Of a stretch of DNA of 64,000 bases, positions 13,756 through 22,767 are shown piece after piece. Below the pieces are notes generated by a model. The model had not been told where the DNA came from. It worked only from the letters and a program-made list of their open reading frames with translations, and ran no database searches. The position numbers and the translations under genes are program-made. Location: NCBI RefSeq assembly GCF_947495145.1, contig NZ_CANLXP010000012.1, positions 1 to 64,000 of the forward strand. Direction: 5' to 3'. Numbering within the stretch: the stretch's first letter is position 1; every line of letters begins with the position of its first letter. The DNA comes from an uncultured Arthrobacter sp. Its GTDB lineage: Bacteria; Actinomycetota; Actinomycetes; Actinomycetales; Micrococcaceae.

Positions 13756-15219
13756 TCAGTCCCGGGCGAGACTCCAGCGCGCACCGTCAGCGGAGTCCTC
13801 GACGACGACGCCGGCTCCCGCCAGCGCATCCCGGATTGCGTCCGCGCGAGCCCAGTCCTTTCCTTCTCGTGCTGCTGCGCGATCCGCCAGTTGTGAGCGA
13901 ATCAGCGAGTCCAGAGCAGAGCGTTCGGGGCTTTCCTGGTTTCCGGACGCGGGGCGGGCATCATCGAGCCCCAGCGCAGCGGTCATGGCGGCGACAGCCG
14001 CTGCGGCGCGGGCGGCCGCGTCGTCGTCCCTGACTGCCAGCGCGGAGTTGCCGGCCCGGACCGTCTCGTGAAGAACAGCCAGCGCCCGCGGCACATTGAG
14101 GTCATCATCCATCGCCGCCGCGAACCCCTCCGGCAGGTCCTGCCAATCCGGCGTGGGTCCGACGGTGCCCGCCTTGGATGTGCCCGCCTTTGCAAGGAAT
14201 CCGTCGATGCGTTCGACGGCGGCAGCTGCCTCCTGGAGCGAAGTGGGCCGATAGTCCAGTACAGAGCGGTAATGGGCCTGCCCGAGGTAGTAGCGGACCA
14301 CCCGGGGACTTGCGAGCTGCAGCATTTCGTCCGGGCTGATCGTGTTGCCCACGGACTTGGACATCTTCTCGCCCTCGTAGGTCACCATCCCGTTGTGCAT
14401 CCAGATCCGGGCGAAGGGGTGTCCCGCGGCCTGGGACTGTGCCATCTCGTTCTCGTGGTGAGGAAAGCGCAGGTCGAGGCCCCCGCCGTGGATGTCGAAC
14501 TCAGCGCCAAGGTACTTCGTGACCATCGCGGAGCACTCAAGGTGCCAGCCCGGGCGGCCGCTGCCCCACGGGCTGCGCCAGGCCGCCGTTTCCGGCTCGC
14601 CTTCCTTCCAGCCCTTCCAGAGGGCGAAGTCGCGGGGGTCCCTTTTGCGGTTGCCGAACTGTTCATCAACGTCGGGCGCCGCCTGCATGTCATCTACGTT
14701 CTGCCGCGTGAGACTTCCATACGCGGGCCAGGAGCGAACGTCGAAGTAGACGTCCCCAGAGCCGTCCGCCGCCGGATAGGCATGACCACGGTCAATGAGC
14801 CGCTGGATGAGCTCGTGCATCTCCGGAATGTGGCCGGTGGCCCGCGGTTCATAGGTGGGCCGCTGCACGCCGAGGGCGTCGTACGCCTTGAGGAACTCCT
14901 GCTCATAGCGGTAAGCCAGGGCCCACCACTCTTCATTGGGCACGGCGTCCGGATCTGACGGCGCTTCTTCGAAGGACGCCTTCGACTTGGCGAGAATCTT
15001 GTCGTCGATATCAGTGACGTTGCGTACCACTGTGACTGCGTAACCGCACACCCGGAGCCAGCGTATGAGCTGGTCAAACGCGATGGCGGAGCGCACGTGT
15101 CCCACATGCGGCATGCCCTGCACGGTGGCGCCGCAGTAGTAGACCCGCGCGGCGCCTGGTGTCAGGGGCGCGAAATCCCGGACTTCTGCGGTTGCGGTGT
15201 CATAGAATCTCAGGCTCAC
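13756..15219 (-). CDS. cysS: cysteinyl-tRNA synthetase
   Basis: 487 residues, class I synthetase. The catalytic HIGH-type motif is in [10 protein letters not shown], preceded by YYCGATVQ whose Cys is a zinc ligand. The KMSKS motif is intact ([11 protein letters not shown]), and [12 protein letters not shown] carries further zinc ligands. The start is GTG at 15219, with TAGTCT and a 6-nt spacer directly upstream and no Shine-Dalgarno, so leaderless initiation is likely. The paralogous mycothiol ligase MshC is similar, but length, the CysS DALR region and the rlmB/ispF neighbours favour CysS. Confidence 0.93.
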   Translation of the reverse strand: MSLRFYDTATAEVRDFAPLTPGAARVYYCGATVQGMPHVGHVRSAIAFDQLIRWLRVCGYAVTVVRNVTDIDDKILAKSKASFEEAPSDPDAVPNEEWWALAYRYEQEFLKAYDALGVQRPTYEPRATGHIPEMHELIQRLIDRGHAYPAADGSGDVYFDVRSWPAYGSLTRQNVDDMQAAPDVDEQFGNRKRDPRDFALWKGWKEGEPETAAWRSPWGSGRPGWHLECSAMVTKYLGAEFDIHGGGLDLRFPHHENEMAQSQAAGHPFARIWMHNGMVTYEGEKMSKSVGNTISPDEMLQLASPRVVRYYLGQAHYRSVLDYRPTSLQEAAAAVERIDGFLAKAGTSKAGTVGPTPDWQDLPEGFAAAMDDDLNVPRALAVLHETVRAGNSALAVRDDDAAARAAAAVAAMTAALGLDDARPASGNQESPERSALDSLIRSQLADRAAAREGKDWARADAIRDALAGAGVVVEDSADGARWSLARD

Positions 15220-15225
15220 GGATCC

Positions 15226-15231
15226 AGACTA
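15226..15231 (-). promoter_or_regulatory. -10 box of a likely leaderless cysS transcript
   Basis: Minus-strand TAGTCT is followed by GGATCC (6 nt) and then the GTG start. Confidence 0.55.
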
Positions 15232-15267
15232 CAGAATTTGCGCATGGCCCAGCTCGCTGGACACCCG

Positions 15268-15756
15268 CTAGAGCCGCACGACGACGGCGGTCGCGACTGC
15301 TGCTATCCCCTCGCCTCGTCCGGTGAAACCCAGCCCGTCGCTGGTGGTCGCCGACACGGTGACCGGCGCACCCGCAGCCTCGGAGAGTACTGCCTCGGCT
15401 TCCACGCGGCGGGGCGTGAAGCGGGGTCGGTTCCCAACAAGCTGGACGGCGATGTTCCCGATCTCGAAACCTGCCTCGCGCACAATTCGTGCCGCTTCCG
15501 CCAGGAGGGTAACACCGGAGGCGCCTGCGTACTCGGGCCGATCGGTGCCGAAATTCGTGCCGAGGTCGCCCGTCCCGGAGGCCGAGAACAGGGCGTCAGC
15601 TGCTGCGTGCGCCACGGCGTCGCCGTCGGAATGGCCGGCCAGCCCGCGCTCTCCCGGCCATTCGAGCCCAGCCAGCCAGAGCGTTCGCGGCTGATCGGCG
15701 GGGGCAAAGGCGTGGACGTCGATGCCAATGCCGGTGCGTGGAATATTGGCGGTCAC
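15268..15756 (-). CDS. ispF: 2-C-methyl-D-erythritol 2,4-cyclodiphosphate synthase
   Basis: 162 residues, full length for IspF. The metal-binding GIGIDVHAF near the N-terminus and [18 protein letters not shown] are diagnostic, as are [13 protein letters not shown] and the C-terminal [15 protein letters not shown]. It forms MEcPP from CDP-ME 2-phosphate in the MEP isoprenoid pathway. The start overlaps the ispD stop by 4 bases (ATGA), so it is coupled to ispD. Confidence 0.96.
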   Translation of the reverse strand: MTANIPRTGIGIDVHAFAPADQPRTLWLAGLEWPGERGLAGHSDGDAVAHAAADALFSASGTGDLGTNFGTDRPEYAGASGVTLLAEAARIVREAGFEIGNIAVQLVGNRPRFTPRRVEAEAVLSEAAGAPVTVSATTSDGLGFTGRGEGIAAVATAVVVRL

Positions 15757-16472
15757 TGTTGCTCCCTGGCGTATCTGCGCGCCTGATGCACGAGCGCTTC
15801 GGCGAGCATCAGGTCGTTGGGCGTTGTCACCTTGAACGCCAGTGGATCGCCCTGGCCGACCGATACCGGGATGCCGAGGGATTCCACCAGCATCGCGTCG
15901 TCGGTGATGACACTGTCACTCCTCGATGCCCCGTGGGCGGCCCGCAGGGTTGCGGCGTCGAACCCCTGGGGCGTCTGGATTGCGCGCAGGGAGGTGCGGT
16001 CGAGGGTGGATGTCACCGTGTTCCCCTCCACTACCTTGATGGTGTCCGATACTGCAATCCCCGGCACGACGGCGGCTGCACCGTTCCGGACCGCAGTTAC
16101 CACAGCCCGGAAAACCTGCGGCGGGGTGAGGGCACGGGCTGCGTCATGGACGAGCACAATGTCGACGTCATCAGGTAGGGCATCCAGACCGGCACGGACG
16201 GATTCGGGCCGGCTTGCGCCGCCGTCGACAGCGCTGACGGTGACTCGGGGTTGGCGCTGCGCTTCGACTATTGAACGCAGCTTTGCGGCGCCGGCCGGTA
16301 CAACCACCCGGACATGCCCAGCCACTGCCGCTGCAAAGACGCCGTCGAGTGCATGTTCAAGCAGGGTGCGACCGGCGCACTGAACGAGCGCTTTGGGTAT
16401 TCCGTGACCGAGACGCTCTCCGGCTCCAGCGGCAACAACAATCACGCCGACGCGTGTTGGATCAACAGACAC
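15753..16472 (-). CDS. ispD: 2-C-methyl-D-erythritol 4-phosphate cytidylyltransferase
   Basis: 239 residues. The nucleotide-binding signature [30 protein letters not shown] and [14 protein letters not shown] define IspD, which makes CDP-methylerythritol from MEP and CTP. Coupled to ispF downstream through an ATGA overlap. The GTG start at 16472 lies 6 nt after TAGGGT, indicating a leaderless mRNA. A terminator separates it from carD upstream. Confidence 0.95.
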   Translation of the reverse strand: MSVDPTRVGVIVVAAGAGERLGHGIPKALVQCAGRTLLEHALDGVFAAAVAGHVRVVVPAGAAKLRSIVEAQRQPRVTVSAVDGGASRPESVRAGLDALPDDVDIVLVHDAARALTPPQVFRAVVTAVRNGAAAVVPGIAVSDTIKVVEGNTVTSTLDRTSLRAIQTPQGFDAATLRAAHGASRSDSVITDDAMLVESLGIPVSVGQGDPLAFKVTTPNDLMLAEALVHQARRYAREQQ

Positions 16473-16478
16473 AGCTTC

Positions 16479-16484
16479 ACCCTA
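16479..16484 (-). promoter_or_regulatory. -10 box of a likely leaderless ispD-ispF transcript
   Basis: Minus-strand TAGGGT is followed by GAAGCT (6 nt) and the GTG of ispD. Confidence 0.55.
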
Positions 16485-16552
16485 CGCGAAGCGCATCGCT
16501 GCTTTTCCAGGTTTCCTGCTTTTCGCCGATGCAGCAAGCAGGAAAAAGAAAA

Positions 16553-16572
16553 GGACCGCAGTTACGCGGTCC
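16553..16572 (-). terminator. intrinsic terminator of carD
   Basis: A stem GGACCGC/GCGGTCC with a 6-nt loop is followed on the minus strand by TTTTCTTTTTCC, placed 10 bp after the carD stop. Confidence 0.8.
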
Positions 16573-16581
16573 TTTTTCTTC

Positions 16582-17064
16582 CTAGGAAGCCAGTACTTCG
16601 TCGAGTACCGTGGCTGCCTTCTCTTCGTCAGTTTTCTCTGCCAGGGCAAGTTCCGAGATCAGGATCTGGCGGGCCTTCGCCAGCATCCGCTTCTCACCGG
16701 CAGACAGACCGCGATCGTGATCGCGGCGCCAGAGGTCCCGAACTACTTCGGCAACCTTGATGACGTCTCCCGATGCGAGCTTCTCCAGGTTGGCCTTGTA
16801 GCGGCGCGACCAGTTAGTGGGCTCTTCGGTGAATTCAGCCCGGAGTACGTCGAAAACGTGCTCAAGGCCTTCCTTGCCCACAACATCGCGTACCCCGACG
16901 AGGTCAACGTTCTCTGCTGGAACTTCAATGGTCAGATCACCCTGTGCCACCTTGAGCTTGAGATACATCTTCTCTTCGCCCTTGATGACGCGCATCTTGA
17001 TCTCTTCGATCTTTGCTGCGCCGTGGTGAGGGTAAACAACTGTTTCGCCGACCTCAAAAACCAT
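16582..17064 (-). CDS. carD: CarD family transcriptional regulator
   Basis: 160 residues, as in mycobacterial CarD. The N-terminal RNA-polymerase-interacting Tudor-like domain starts [20 protein letters not shown], and the C-terminal helical DNA-binding domain carries [17 protein letters not shown] with the conserved Trp that wedges into the promoter bubble. CarD binds RNA polymerase beta and stabilises open complexes, notably at rRNA promoters, and is usually essential in actinobacteria. GGGGA lies at good spacing before the ATG, and TAAACT (17091-17096, minus strand) is a plausible -10. Confidence 0.95.
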   Translation of the reverse strand: MVFEVGETVVYPHHGAAKIEEIKMRVIKGEEKMYLKLKVAQGDLTIEVPAENVDLVGVRDVVGKEGLEHVFDVLRAEFTEEPTNWSRRYKANLEKLASGDVIKVAEVVRDLWRRDHDRGLSAGEKRMLAKARQILISELALAEKTDEEKAATVLDEVLAS

Positions 17065-17321
17065 GTGGATAATCCCCTTTCCCGCAGATCAGTTTATCAC
17101 GAAAACGACACGCCGATTACGCGTTTTCGCAGGTCAGCGGGGCGAACGGCGCTCAATTAGCTATCATTCCGCTCTTGACGCAGGACGGTTTTGATGCTTG
17201 CAGGCGGAGTTCCATGCGTTATAAACGCACTACCGGGTCCGATAATCTTCCTCGATGCCGATAGGCTGTTCATTAGCGATGTCCGCCGGTCCCCGTGACC
17301 ATACCCTCAGGAGTTAGTGCC

Positions 17322-17861
17322 GTGAAGATTGCCCCGAAGAAACGAGTACAGCTGGCAGTAGCTGCCGGAAGCGCTGTACTGGCTCTCCTTGGAGCAACCG
17401 GTTGTTCCGCAGTGAACGAGCAGGCCACCACCATTGAGTACGCCGCCTCGGACGGAATCGTTGAGCGCGTCGGTCCGGTACTGCTGCGCAATGTCCTCAT
17501 CATCACTTCCGACGAAGGGGAACCGGGCACGCTCCTGGGCACACTCTTCAACGAGTCCGATTCCCCTGTCCAGGTGACCATTGACGGCGAGAACGAAAAT
17601 TCACAGATCACCATCGAGGCCGAAGGCAAATACGTCTTCGAAGACGAAGTGGACGACGACGGCACGCTCCAGGGCATCAGCGAGATCCCCGGATCGCTGG
17701 TAGACCTCGAATTCACCGTGAACTCAGAGAATGAGACGTTCCGCGTACCAGTCCTTGACGGAACGCTTGAGGAATACCGCGAGTTCGTGCCCGGCGGATT
17801 CACTCCGGAGCCGTCACCCTCAGAGGATGCCGTCGAAGGGGCAGCTGAAGAGGAGCACTAG
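17322..17861 (+). CDS. secreted lipoprotein, DNA-modification-like conserved hypothetical
   Basis: 179 residues. A Lys/Arg n-region, a hydrophobic stretch and the lipobox LLGATGC (Cys 28) predict a lipoprotein signal peptide. The mature part is acidic and beta-rich, ends in a Pro/Ser/Glu tail, and has no recognisable catalytic motif. Start GTG 17322 is favoured by AGGAG 8 nt upstream; an in-frame ATG at 17295 has none. The position between carD and regX3/senX3 recalls small exported lipoproteins next to this two-component system in other Micrococcaceae. Function unknown. Confidence 0.8.
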   Translation: MKIAPKKRVQLAVAAGSAVLALLGATGCSAVNEQATTIEYAASDGIVERVGPVLLRNVLIITSDEGEPGTLLGTLFNESDSPVQVTIDGENENSQITIEAEGKYVFEDEVDDDGTLQGISEIPGSLVDLEFTVNSENETFRVPVLDGTLEEYREFVPGGFTPEPSPSEDAVEGAAEEEH

Positions 17862-17870
17862 GAACTTCAA

Positions 17871-17904
17871 CGAAAGGCGCCGGTCCGAGGACCGGCGCCT
17901 TTCG
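17871..17904. terminator. bidirectional hairpin between lipoprotein gene and regX3
   Basis: A perfect 16-bp inverted repeat (arms begin CGAAAGGCGCCGG and end CCGGCGCCTTTCG) with a 2-nt loop lies between the two convergent stops. No long U-run follows. Confidence 0.7.
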
Positions 17905-17918
17905 TGTGCTTGAGTGGC

Positions 17919-18599
17919 CTAGGGCTCGTACTTGTAACCCAGCCCGCGCACGGTCACGAGGTGCCGCGGCACTGATGGGTCCGGTTCGATTTTGCCCCGA
18001 AGCCGCTTGACGTGAACGTCGAGAGTCTTGGTGTCCCCCACGTAGTCGGAGCCCCAGACACGGTCGATGAGCTGTCCGCGGGTGAGCACGCGGCCGGAAT
18101 TGCGCAGCAGCATCTCGAGCAGCTCGAATTCCTTCAGCGGCAGCGGCACCTGCTCGCCGTTTACGCTTACGACGTGGCGCTCCACATCCATCCGTACCGG
18201 TCCCGCTGCGACGGTACTGGAAATCAGCTCTTCCGGTTCGCCCTGCCTGCGCAGGACGGCCCGGACCCGAGCGACCAGTTCACGGGATGAATAGGGCTTG
18301 GTCACGTAGTCATCGGCTCCCAGTTCAAGTCCGACCACCTTGTCGATCTCCGAGTCCTTCGCCGTGAGCATGATGACGGGCACACTTGACCGCTGCCGCA
18401 GCTGACGGCACACTTCCGTTCCCGAGAGGCCGGGCAACTGTAGATCGAGGAGCACCAGGTCCGCCCCTGCGCGGTCGAACTCCGTCAGCGCATCAAGGCC
18501 GTTGTCAACAACGACGGCGTCAAATCCCTCCTTGCCCAACAGGTAGGACAGGGGGTCGCTGAAGGACTCTTCGTCCTCAACGATCAGGATTCGGCTCAC
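17919..18599 (-). CDS. regX3: response regulator RegX3 (phosphate starvation)
   Basis: 226 residues, OmpR/PhoB class. The receiver domain begins SRILIVEDEESFSDPL; the phospho-acceptor Asp is in ADLVLLDLQLPGLSG and the conserved Lys in DYVTKPYSSRELVAR. The C-terminal winged helix contains PLKEFELLEMLL and RLRGKIEPDPSVPRHLVTVRG. A longer in-frame ATG would add 59 residues translating senX3. The GTG at 18599 overlaps the senX3 stop (GTGA) and has AAGGAG upstream. Partnered with SenX3 and flanked by phoU, it is the actinobacterial phosphate-limitation system. Confidence 0.93.
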   Translation of the reverse strand: MSRILIVEDEESFSDPLSYLLGKEGFDAVVVDNGLDALTEFDRAGADLVLLDLQLPGLSGTEVCRQLRQRSSVPVIMLTAKDSEIDKVVGLELGADDYVTKPYSSRELVARVRAVLRRQGEPEELISSTVAAGPVRMDVERHVVSVNGEQVPLPLKEFELLEMLLRNSGRVLTRGQLIDRVWGSDYVGDTKTLDVHVKRLRGKIEPDPSVPRHLVTVRGLGYKYEP

Positions 18600-19840
18600 G
18601 CTTTCACTCCTTGATTCCGGGCACTGTTGCCCTGCTCGCTCTGCGCACCTTCGTGGCTGTTTTCCGGCTCCGCACGCGCGGTGATGCTGGCAGCCGGCCC
18701 GGTGCCGGCGTCGTCGGCTGTTTCCATCTCCGGCAGGCGCACCGTGAAGGTGCTGCCCTGGCCCTGCTGCGACCACACGGTCACTTCGCCGCCGTGGTTC
18801 GAGACCACATGCTTGACGATGCTCAGGCCCAGGCCCGTCCCGCCGGTCTGCCGGGAGCGCGCCGCATCGATGCGGTAGAAGCGCTCGAAGATGCGTTCCT
18901 GTTCCTCGGCTGTGATGCCAAGGCCCTGGTCCGTGACGGAAATCTGCGCCAGCCCGTCGCGGGAACGGAGGCCAATGCCGACCCTGGTTCCGTCCGGTGA
19001 ATAGCGGATGGCGTTGTCGATGAGATTGCGGAAAGCCGTCATAAGCAGGTCCGGGTCCCCGTACACGGGAGCGTCGATCTTCCCGCCGACCACTATGTCG
19101 ATCTGTTTGCTCTCCGCAGGAAGCTTGTTGCGGTCCACTGCCTCGGCGATCACCGAGTTGATATTGACGGGCTTGCCACGGCGCACGACGTCGGTACCCT
19201 GCAGGCGGGAAAGCTCGATGATGTCCTGGACCAGGGCCGACAGACGACCCGATTCCTTGTGCATCCGCTGCGCGAAACGGCGCACCGCCACCTCGTCCGA
19301 TGCGGCGTCATCCAGCGCCTCAGCCAGGAGCGAGATGGCTCCAACGGGCGTTTTCAGCTCATGGGACACGTTTGCCACGAAGTCGTTACGGATCTCTTCG
19401 GTGCGGGTGATCTCCGTGCGGTCATCAGCGAGGATCAGGATGTACTCCTCACCCAGCGCGGCGACGCGCGCCTGCACGATGATGGTGCCCTGTCCCAGCG
19501 GGCCACGGGGAAGTTCGAGCTGGCGTTCCTCGATTACTCCGTCCCTGCGCACTCGTGCGGTGAGGTCGAGGAGTTCGCGGTGCACGATCGTGTGCCCGCG
19601 TACCAGCCCAAACGCGTAGGCGGCCGGACTTGCCCGGACCACTCCGTCGATACCGTCGACAATCACGTACGCGCGGCCGACGACTGAGAGCACATCGGCT
19701 GCTCCTTTGGGGAGCACCGGTTCATCCGAGTCAAGGCGCACACGGCGCTGTGCCTCGCTGGCCCGATGGGCGAGCATGCCGGCCACACCGATGGCGAGGC
19801 CGACCACCCCGGCTACGAGGCTCAGCAGTACAGGATCCAC
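18596..19840 (-). CDS. senX3: sensor histidine kinase SenX3
   Basis: 414 residues. One N-terminal transmembrane segment (LLSLVAGVVGLAIGVAGML) precedes a PAS-like domain, then the HisKA dimerisation helix with the phospho-accepting His in NVSHELKTPVGAISLLAEAL, and the HATPase domain with DNAIRYSPDG, GLGITAEEQERIFERFYR and GGTGLGLSIVKHV. It phosphorylates RegX3 under low phosphate, with PhoU as negative modulator in related species. The GTG start is 6 nt after TAAGCT, hence likely leaderless. Confidence 0.93.
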   Translation of the reverse strand: MDPVLLSLVAGVVGLAIGVAGMLAHRASEAQRRVRLDSDEPVLPKGAADVLSVVGRAYVIVDGIDGVVRASPAAYAFGLVRGHTIVHRELLDLTARVRRDGVIEERQLELPRGPLGQGTIIVQARVAALGEEYILILADDRTEITRTEEIRNDFVANVSHELKTPVGAISLLAEALDDAASDEVAVRRFAQRMHKESGRLSALVQDIIELSRLQGTDVVRRGKPVNINSVIAEAVDRNKLPAESKQIDIVVGGKIDAPVYGDPDLLMTAFRNLIDNAIRYSPDGTRVGIGLRSRDGLAQISVTDQGLGITAEEQERIFERFYRIDAARSRQTGGTGLGLSIVKHVVSNHGGEVTVWSQQGQGSTFTVRLPEMETADDAGTGPAASITARAEPENSHEGAQSEQGNSARNQGVKA

Positions 19841-19846
19841 GGATCC

Positions 19847-19852
19847 AGCTTA
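19847..19852 (-). promoter_or_regulatory. -10 box of a likely leaderless senX3-regX3 transcript
   Basis: Minus-strand TAAGCT is followed by GGATCC (6 nt) and the senX3 GTG. Confidence 0.5.
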
Positions 19853-19900
19853 GGCCGTAGATGTGCCTCCCTCTGCAGATCCGGTGGCTTTGGCCCGGTG

Positions 19901-19918
19901 GTTCAACTAACGTTCACC
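19901..19918 (+). promoter_or_regulatory. PHO-box-like direct repeat between senX3 and phoU
   Basis: GTTCAAC (19901-19907) and GTTCACC (19912-19918) are spaced exactly 11 bp start to start, matching the direct repeat unit format GTTCACC of actinobacterial phosphate regulators. The position suggests autoregulation of senX3-regX3 and control of phoU. Confidence 0.65.
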
Positions 19919-20013
19919 TAAAGGTGCGTAACAGTTAAGGGGCAGCTGAAAGCGTGCTGGACAGGACTGCGCATCTGCGCCCGTTCAGTACCTCAAAGGG
20001 AAAGGACGCCCAC

Positions 20014-20673
20014 GTGCGTAAGGTTTTTCAGGCGGAGCTTCACCAAATCGGCGAAGAACTCATCGAGATCTCGAAGCTGGTTACCGAGGCCATGCAGAAG
20101 GCCACGACAGCGTTCGAGGGAGCGGATACCGAACTGGCGCAGGAAGTGATTGCTGCGGATGCACGCATCGACTTCCTCCAGAACGATCTCGACGAGCGGG
20201 CCATCGACGTGCTCGCCCTTCAGGGACCGGTTGCCAGCGACCTGCGCATGATCGTCGGCGCGCTGCGGATGAGCGCGTCGCTGGAGCGGATGGGCGATCT
20301 TGCCCGGCATATTGCGCAGCTGGCCCGCCTTCGCTTCCCGGAACTCGTGATCCCCGAGAGTATCCGGCCTACCTTCGTTGAGCTGGCGGAGTTGGACATC
20401 GCTATCGCCAACAAGGTCACTGAGCTCCTCGAGACACGCAACCTGGAGCTGACCAGCGAGATCAATGCGCACAACGCGCGGATCAACGAACTGCACGCGA
20501 GCGTCTTCAAGGCGGTTGCCGCTGCGGACTGGGATGCGTCCGCGCCGACCACCGTGGATGTCACCCTTGCCAGCCGCTACTTCGAGCGTTTCGCCGACCA
20601 CGGCATCTCCGTCGCCCGCAAGGTTACCTACCTCGTCACCGGCGAGTGGCAGCCCAGCGCTCCGCTCAACTGA
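20014..20673 (+). CDS. phoU: phosphate signalling/transport regulator PhoU
   Basis: 219 residues with two three-helix PhoU repeats; the signature acidic helix motifs appear as VIAADARIDFLQNDLDERAI and EINAHNARINELHASVF. PhoU modulates the SenX3/RegX3 kinase and phosphate uptake. The GTG at 20014 (VRKVFQAELHQ) matches the family start and has AAAGGA upstream; a GTG-independent frame to 19954 would add an unsupported 20-residue tail. Divergent from senX3, with the PHO-like repeats in between. Confidence 0.92.
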   Translation: MRKVFQAELHQIGEELIEISKLVTEAMQKATTAFEGADTELAQEVIAADARIDFLQNDLDERAIDVLALQGPVASDLRMIVGALRMSASLERMGDLARHIAQLARLRFPELVIPESIRPTFVELAELDIAIANKVTELLETRNLELTSEINAHNARINELHASVFKAVAAADWDASAPTTVDVTLASRYFERFADHGISVARKVTYLVTGEWQPSAPLN

Positions 20674-20689
20674 CGCATCTGGTCTGACT

Positions 20690-20736
20690 GACGACGGCGG
20701 CTCGCCTCCTTTGCTGGGAGGCGGGCCGCCGTCGTC
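20690..20736. terminator. bidirectional terminator hairpin between phoU and gpmA
   Basis: A 20-bp stem (arms begin GACGACGGCGG and end CCGCCGTCGTC, one G:T pair) with a 6-nt loop lies between the convergent stops. Confidence 0.75.
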
Positions 20737-20769
20737 GTACTTGCTTTGTTAGTGCTCTGTTAGTGCGTC

Positions 20770-21525
20770 TTAGTGCTTGGATTTGCCCTGGTTTGCGACC
20801 GCCTCGATGGCGGCAGCGGCGGCGTCGGCGTCGAGGTAGGTACCGCCGGCCTTGACGGGCTTGAGGTCCTCGTCCAGTTCATACACCAGCGGGATGCCGG
20901 TGGGAATGTTGAGGGAGGCAATGTCAGCGTCGCTGATGCCGTCGAGGTGCTTGACGAGCGCGCGCAGGGAGTTACCGTGGGCGGCAATGAGGACCGTCTT
21001 GCCGGCCTTGATGTCCACGCTGATGTCTGACTCCCAGTACGGAAGGAACCGCTCGAGGACGTCCTTGAGGCACTCGGTGCGCGGAAGATCCTCACCAAGG
21101 TCCGCGTAACGGGGGTCATTGGCCTGCGAGTATTCGCTCGAATCGTCCAGGGGCGGCGGCGGCGTGTCATACGACCGGCGCCACTCCATGAATTGCTCCT
21201 CACCGAACTCGGCTAGCGTCTGGGCCTTGTCCTTGCCCTGGAGCGCACCGTAGTGACGCTCGTTCAGGCGCCAGCTCCGCTTGACGTCAATCCAGGTGCG
21301 GTCAGCCGCCTCCAGCGCGAGGTTGGCGGTAATGGTGGCCCGTTTCTGGCGCGAGGTATAAACGATGTCCGGCAGGAGGTCATGCTCCACCAGAAGCTCG
21401 CCGCCGCGCACGGCTTCCTTGCGGCCCAGTTCCGTCAATGCCACGTCAACCCAGCCGGTGAAAAGGTTCTTTTCATTCCACTCGCTCTGGCCATGGCGCA
21501 GCAGGATCAGTTTGTAAGAAGTCAT
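20770..21525 (-). CDS. gpmA: 2,3-bisphosphoglycerate-dependent phosphoglycerate mutase
   Basis: 251 residues, normal for dPGM. The catalytic His lies in [20 protein letters not shown] near the N-terminus, with [11 protein letters not shown] and [18 protein letters not shown] further on. It interconverts 3- and 2-phosphoglycerate in glycolysis and gluconeogenesis. An upstream frame extends to 22191 through the divergent methyltransferase gene and is rejected; [12 protein letters not shown] at 21525 is the family start. Proximity to regX3/senX3/phoU is conserved in many actinobacteria. Confidence 0.95.
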   Translation of the reverse strand: MTSYKLILLRHGQSEWNEKNLFTGWVDVALTELGRKEAVRGGELLVEHDLLPDIVYTSRQKRATITANLALEAADRTWIDVKRSWRLNERHYGALQGKDKAQTLAEFGEEQFMEWRRSYDTPPPPLDDSSEYSQANDPRYADLGEDLPRTECLKDVLERFLPYWESDISVDIKAGKTVLIAAHGNSLRALVKHLDGISDADIASLNIPTGIPLVYELDEDLKPVKAGGTYLDADAAAAAIEAVANQGKSKH

Positions 21526-21594
21526 GGTTCCCAGTCTGCCGTATTTGGTGAGGAGGGGCACGTGAAGAGCTGAGGTCGGCAGTTTCATTACCCG

Positions 21595-21600
21595 TAACCT
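21595..21600 (+). promoter_or_regulatory. -10 box of a likely leaderless methyltransferase transcript
   Basis: TAACCT is followed by TGAACA (6 nt) and the GTG at 21607. Confidence 0.55.
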
Positions 21601-21606
21601 TGAACA

Positions 21607-22404
21607 GTGCCAGAACGAAAGCCCGGAAAGCCGGTTGGAGCCATCACCCGCGGCACCACCAACCCCAACCGGCTGCGGCGAATGGACCGGTGGCTGGCCG
21701 GCCCCCAGGCCTGGCGCCTCCGGTCGGCCGAGGACCCTCTCGTCGTCGACCTCGGATACGGCGCGACGCCGGTGACCGCCGTCGAACTCTTCACCCGCCT
21801 TCGTGCGGTTCGCGCCGACGTCCAGGTGGTGGGTGTCGAGATCGATCCTGAGCGGGTGCGCGCCGCTCTTCCGCTTGAGCGGCCCGGCCTGAGTTTCGTC
21901 CAGGGCGGCTTTGAGGTGCCGCTCGGCGGGCGGCGTCCCGTCGTTGTTCGCGCGTTCAACGTGTTGCGCCAGTACGGCGAGGACGCGTATGCGGCCCATT
22001 GGGACCGTGTCCGGAGCCGGCTGTCCGAGGATGGGCTGTTCATTGACGGGACCTGTGACGAGATCGGGCGCCGGGCAACGTGGGCTGCGATCAGTGTTGA
22101 GGGCCCGGTGTCGCTCAGTATTTCGCTGCGCTTCGGCGGATTCGAGGTGCCCTCGGATGTGGCCGAACGGCTGCCGAAGGCGCTGATTCACCGGAACGTT
22201 CCGGGCGAGCGGGTGTTCGATTATCTGCAGGCGCTTGACCGCGCCTGGTTAGATGCCGCTCCGCTGGGCTCTTTTGGGAACCGCCAGCGGTGGATGGCCA
22301 TGTGTTCAGCACTGGCCGACGCCGGTTGGCCGCTTGTCGACGGCCCCTCACGGTGGCGTCTGGGCGAGATTACGGTCGCCTGGGAGGCGGTTGCGCCTCG
22401 GTGA
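21607..22404 (+). CDS. class I SAM-dependent methyltransferase-like protein
   Basis: 265 residues. A Rossmann-type SAM-binding core is suggested by [18 protein letters not shown] (motif I-like) followed by [14 protein letters not shown] (acidic loop at the end of strand 2). The remaining sequence, with the short insert [16 protein letters not shown], is characteristic of a conserved actinobacterial family located next to gpmA. Substrate unknown. The GTG start lies 6 nt after TAACCT without Shine-Dalgarno. Divergent from gpmA. Confidence 0.75.
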   Translation: MPERKPGKPVGAITRGTTNPNRLRRMDRWLAGPQAWRLRSAEDPLVVDLGYGATPVTAVELFTRLRAVRADVQVVGVEIDPERVRAALPLERPGLSFVQGGFEVPLGGRRPVVVRAFNVLRQYGEDAYAAHWDRVRSRLSEDGLFIDGTCDEIGRRATWAAISVEGPVSLSISLRFGGFEVPSDVAERLPKALIHRNVPGERVFDYLQALDRAWLDAAPLGSFGNRQRWMAMCSALADAGWPLVDGPSRWRLGEITVAWEAVAPR

Positions 22405-22434
22405 TATAGCGGTAGGACTTAACAGGGCCGTGAC

Positions 22435-22755
22435 TTACCAGGGGCCGTAGGGACCGCTGCCCTGGACTTCGCTCACCGCGGGCTTCACGTCCGCGAGGTA
22501 GACGCAGGCGGCGATGATCGCAACGAGCTGCAGAAGTCCGAACAGGCCGAAACCGCCGAAGTACGCGGTGAGCGCCCCGATCGCTGCAGAGCCAGCAGTC
22601 AGGCCGAGCCAGAAACTCTTGGTGCGCTTGAAGGTGGCCTCGAAGGAGGCAGGCTTGCGCTGGGCGCAGTCCACGAGCGCCCACAGTTCAATGGCGAGCG
22701 CGAGGTAGCCGAGAACACGAAAGAGCCACAACTCGGTCAACAGCACAATTTCCAC
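22435..22755 (-). CDS. DUF2516 family membrane protein
   Basis: 106 residues with about three hydrophobic segments (LWLFRVLGYLALAIELWAL, FWLGLTAGSAAIGALTA, GLFGLLQLVAIIAACVYLAD) and the pattern ALVDCAQRKPASFEA, typical of the actinobacterial DUF2516 family. Function unknown. It starts 9 bp after the transsulfuration gene and may be cotranscribed, yet its GTG also sits 6 nt after TAGGCT, which uses the upstream gene's stop codon as part of the -10. Confidence 0.8.
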   Translation of the reverse strand: MEIVLLTELWLFRVLGYLALAIELWALVDCAQRKPASFEATFKRTKSFWLGLTAGSAAIGALTAYFGGFGLFGLLQLVAIIAACVYLADVKPAVSEVQGSGPYGPW

Positions 22756-22761
22756 GGAATC

Positions 22762-22767
22762 AGCCTA
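22762..22767 (-). promoter_or_regulatory. -10 box of a likely leaderless DUF2516 transcript
   Basis: Minus-strand TAGGCT is followed by GATTCC (6 nt) and GTG. Its TAG is also the stop codon of the upstream gene. Confidence 0.45.

Noticed and set aside
13756-15219. MshC (mycothiol cysteine ligase) instead of CysS
   Set aside because: Length, the CysS C-terminal region and the rlmB/ispF neighbourhood fit cysteinyl-tRNA synthetase.
20770-22191. 473-residue phosphoglycerate mutase with a long N-terminal extension
   Set aside because: The extension is antisense to the divergent methyltransferase gene; the conserved enzyme starts at 21525.
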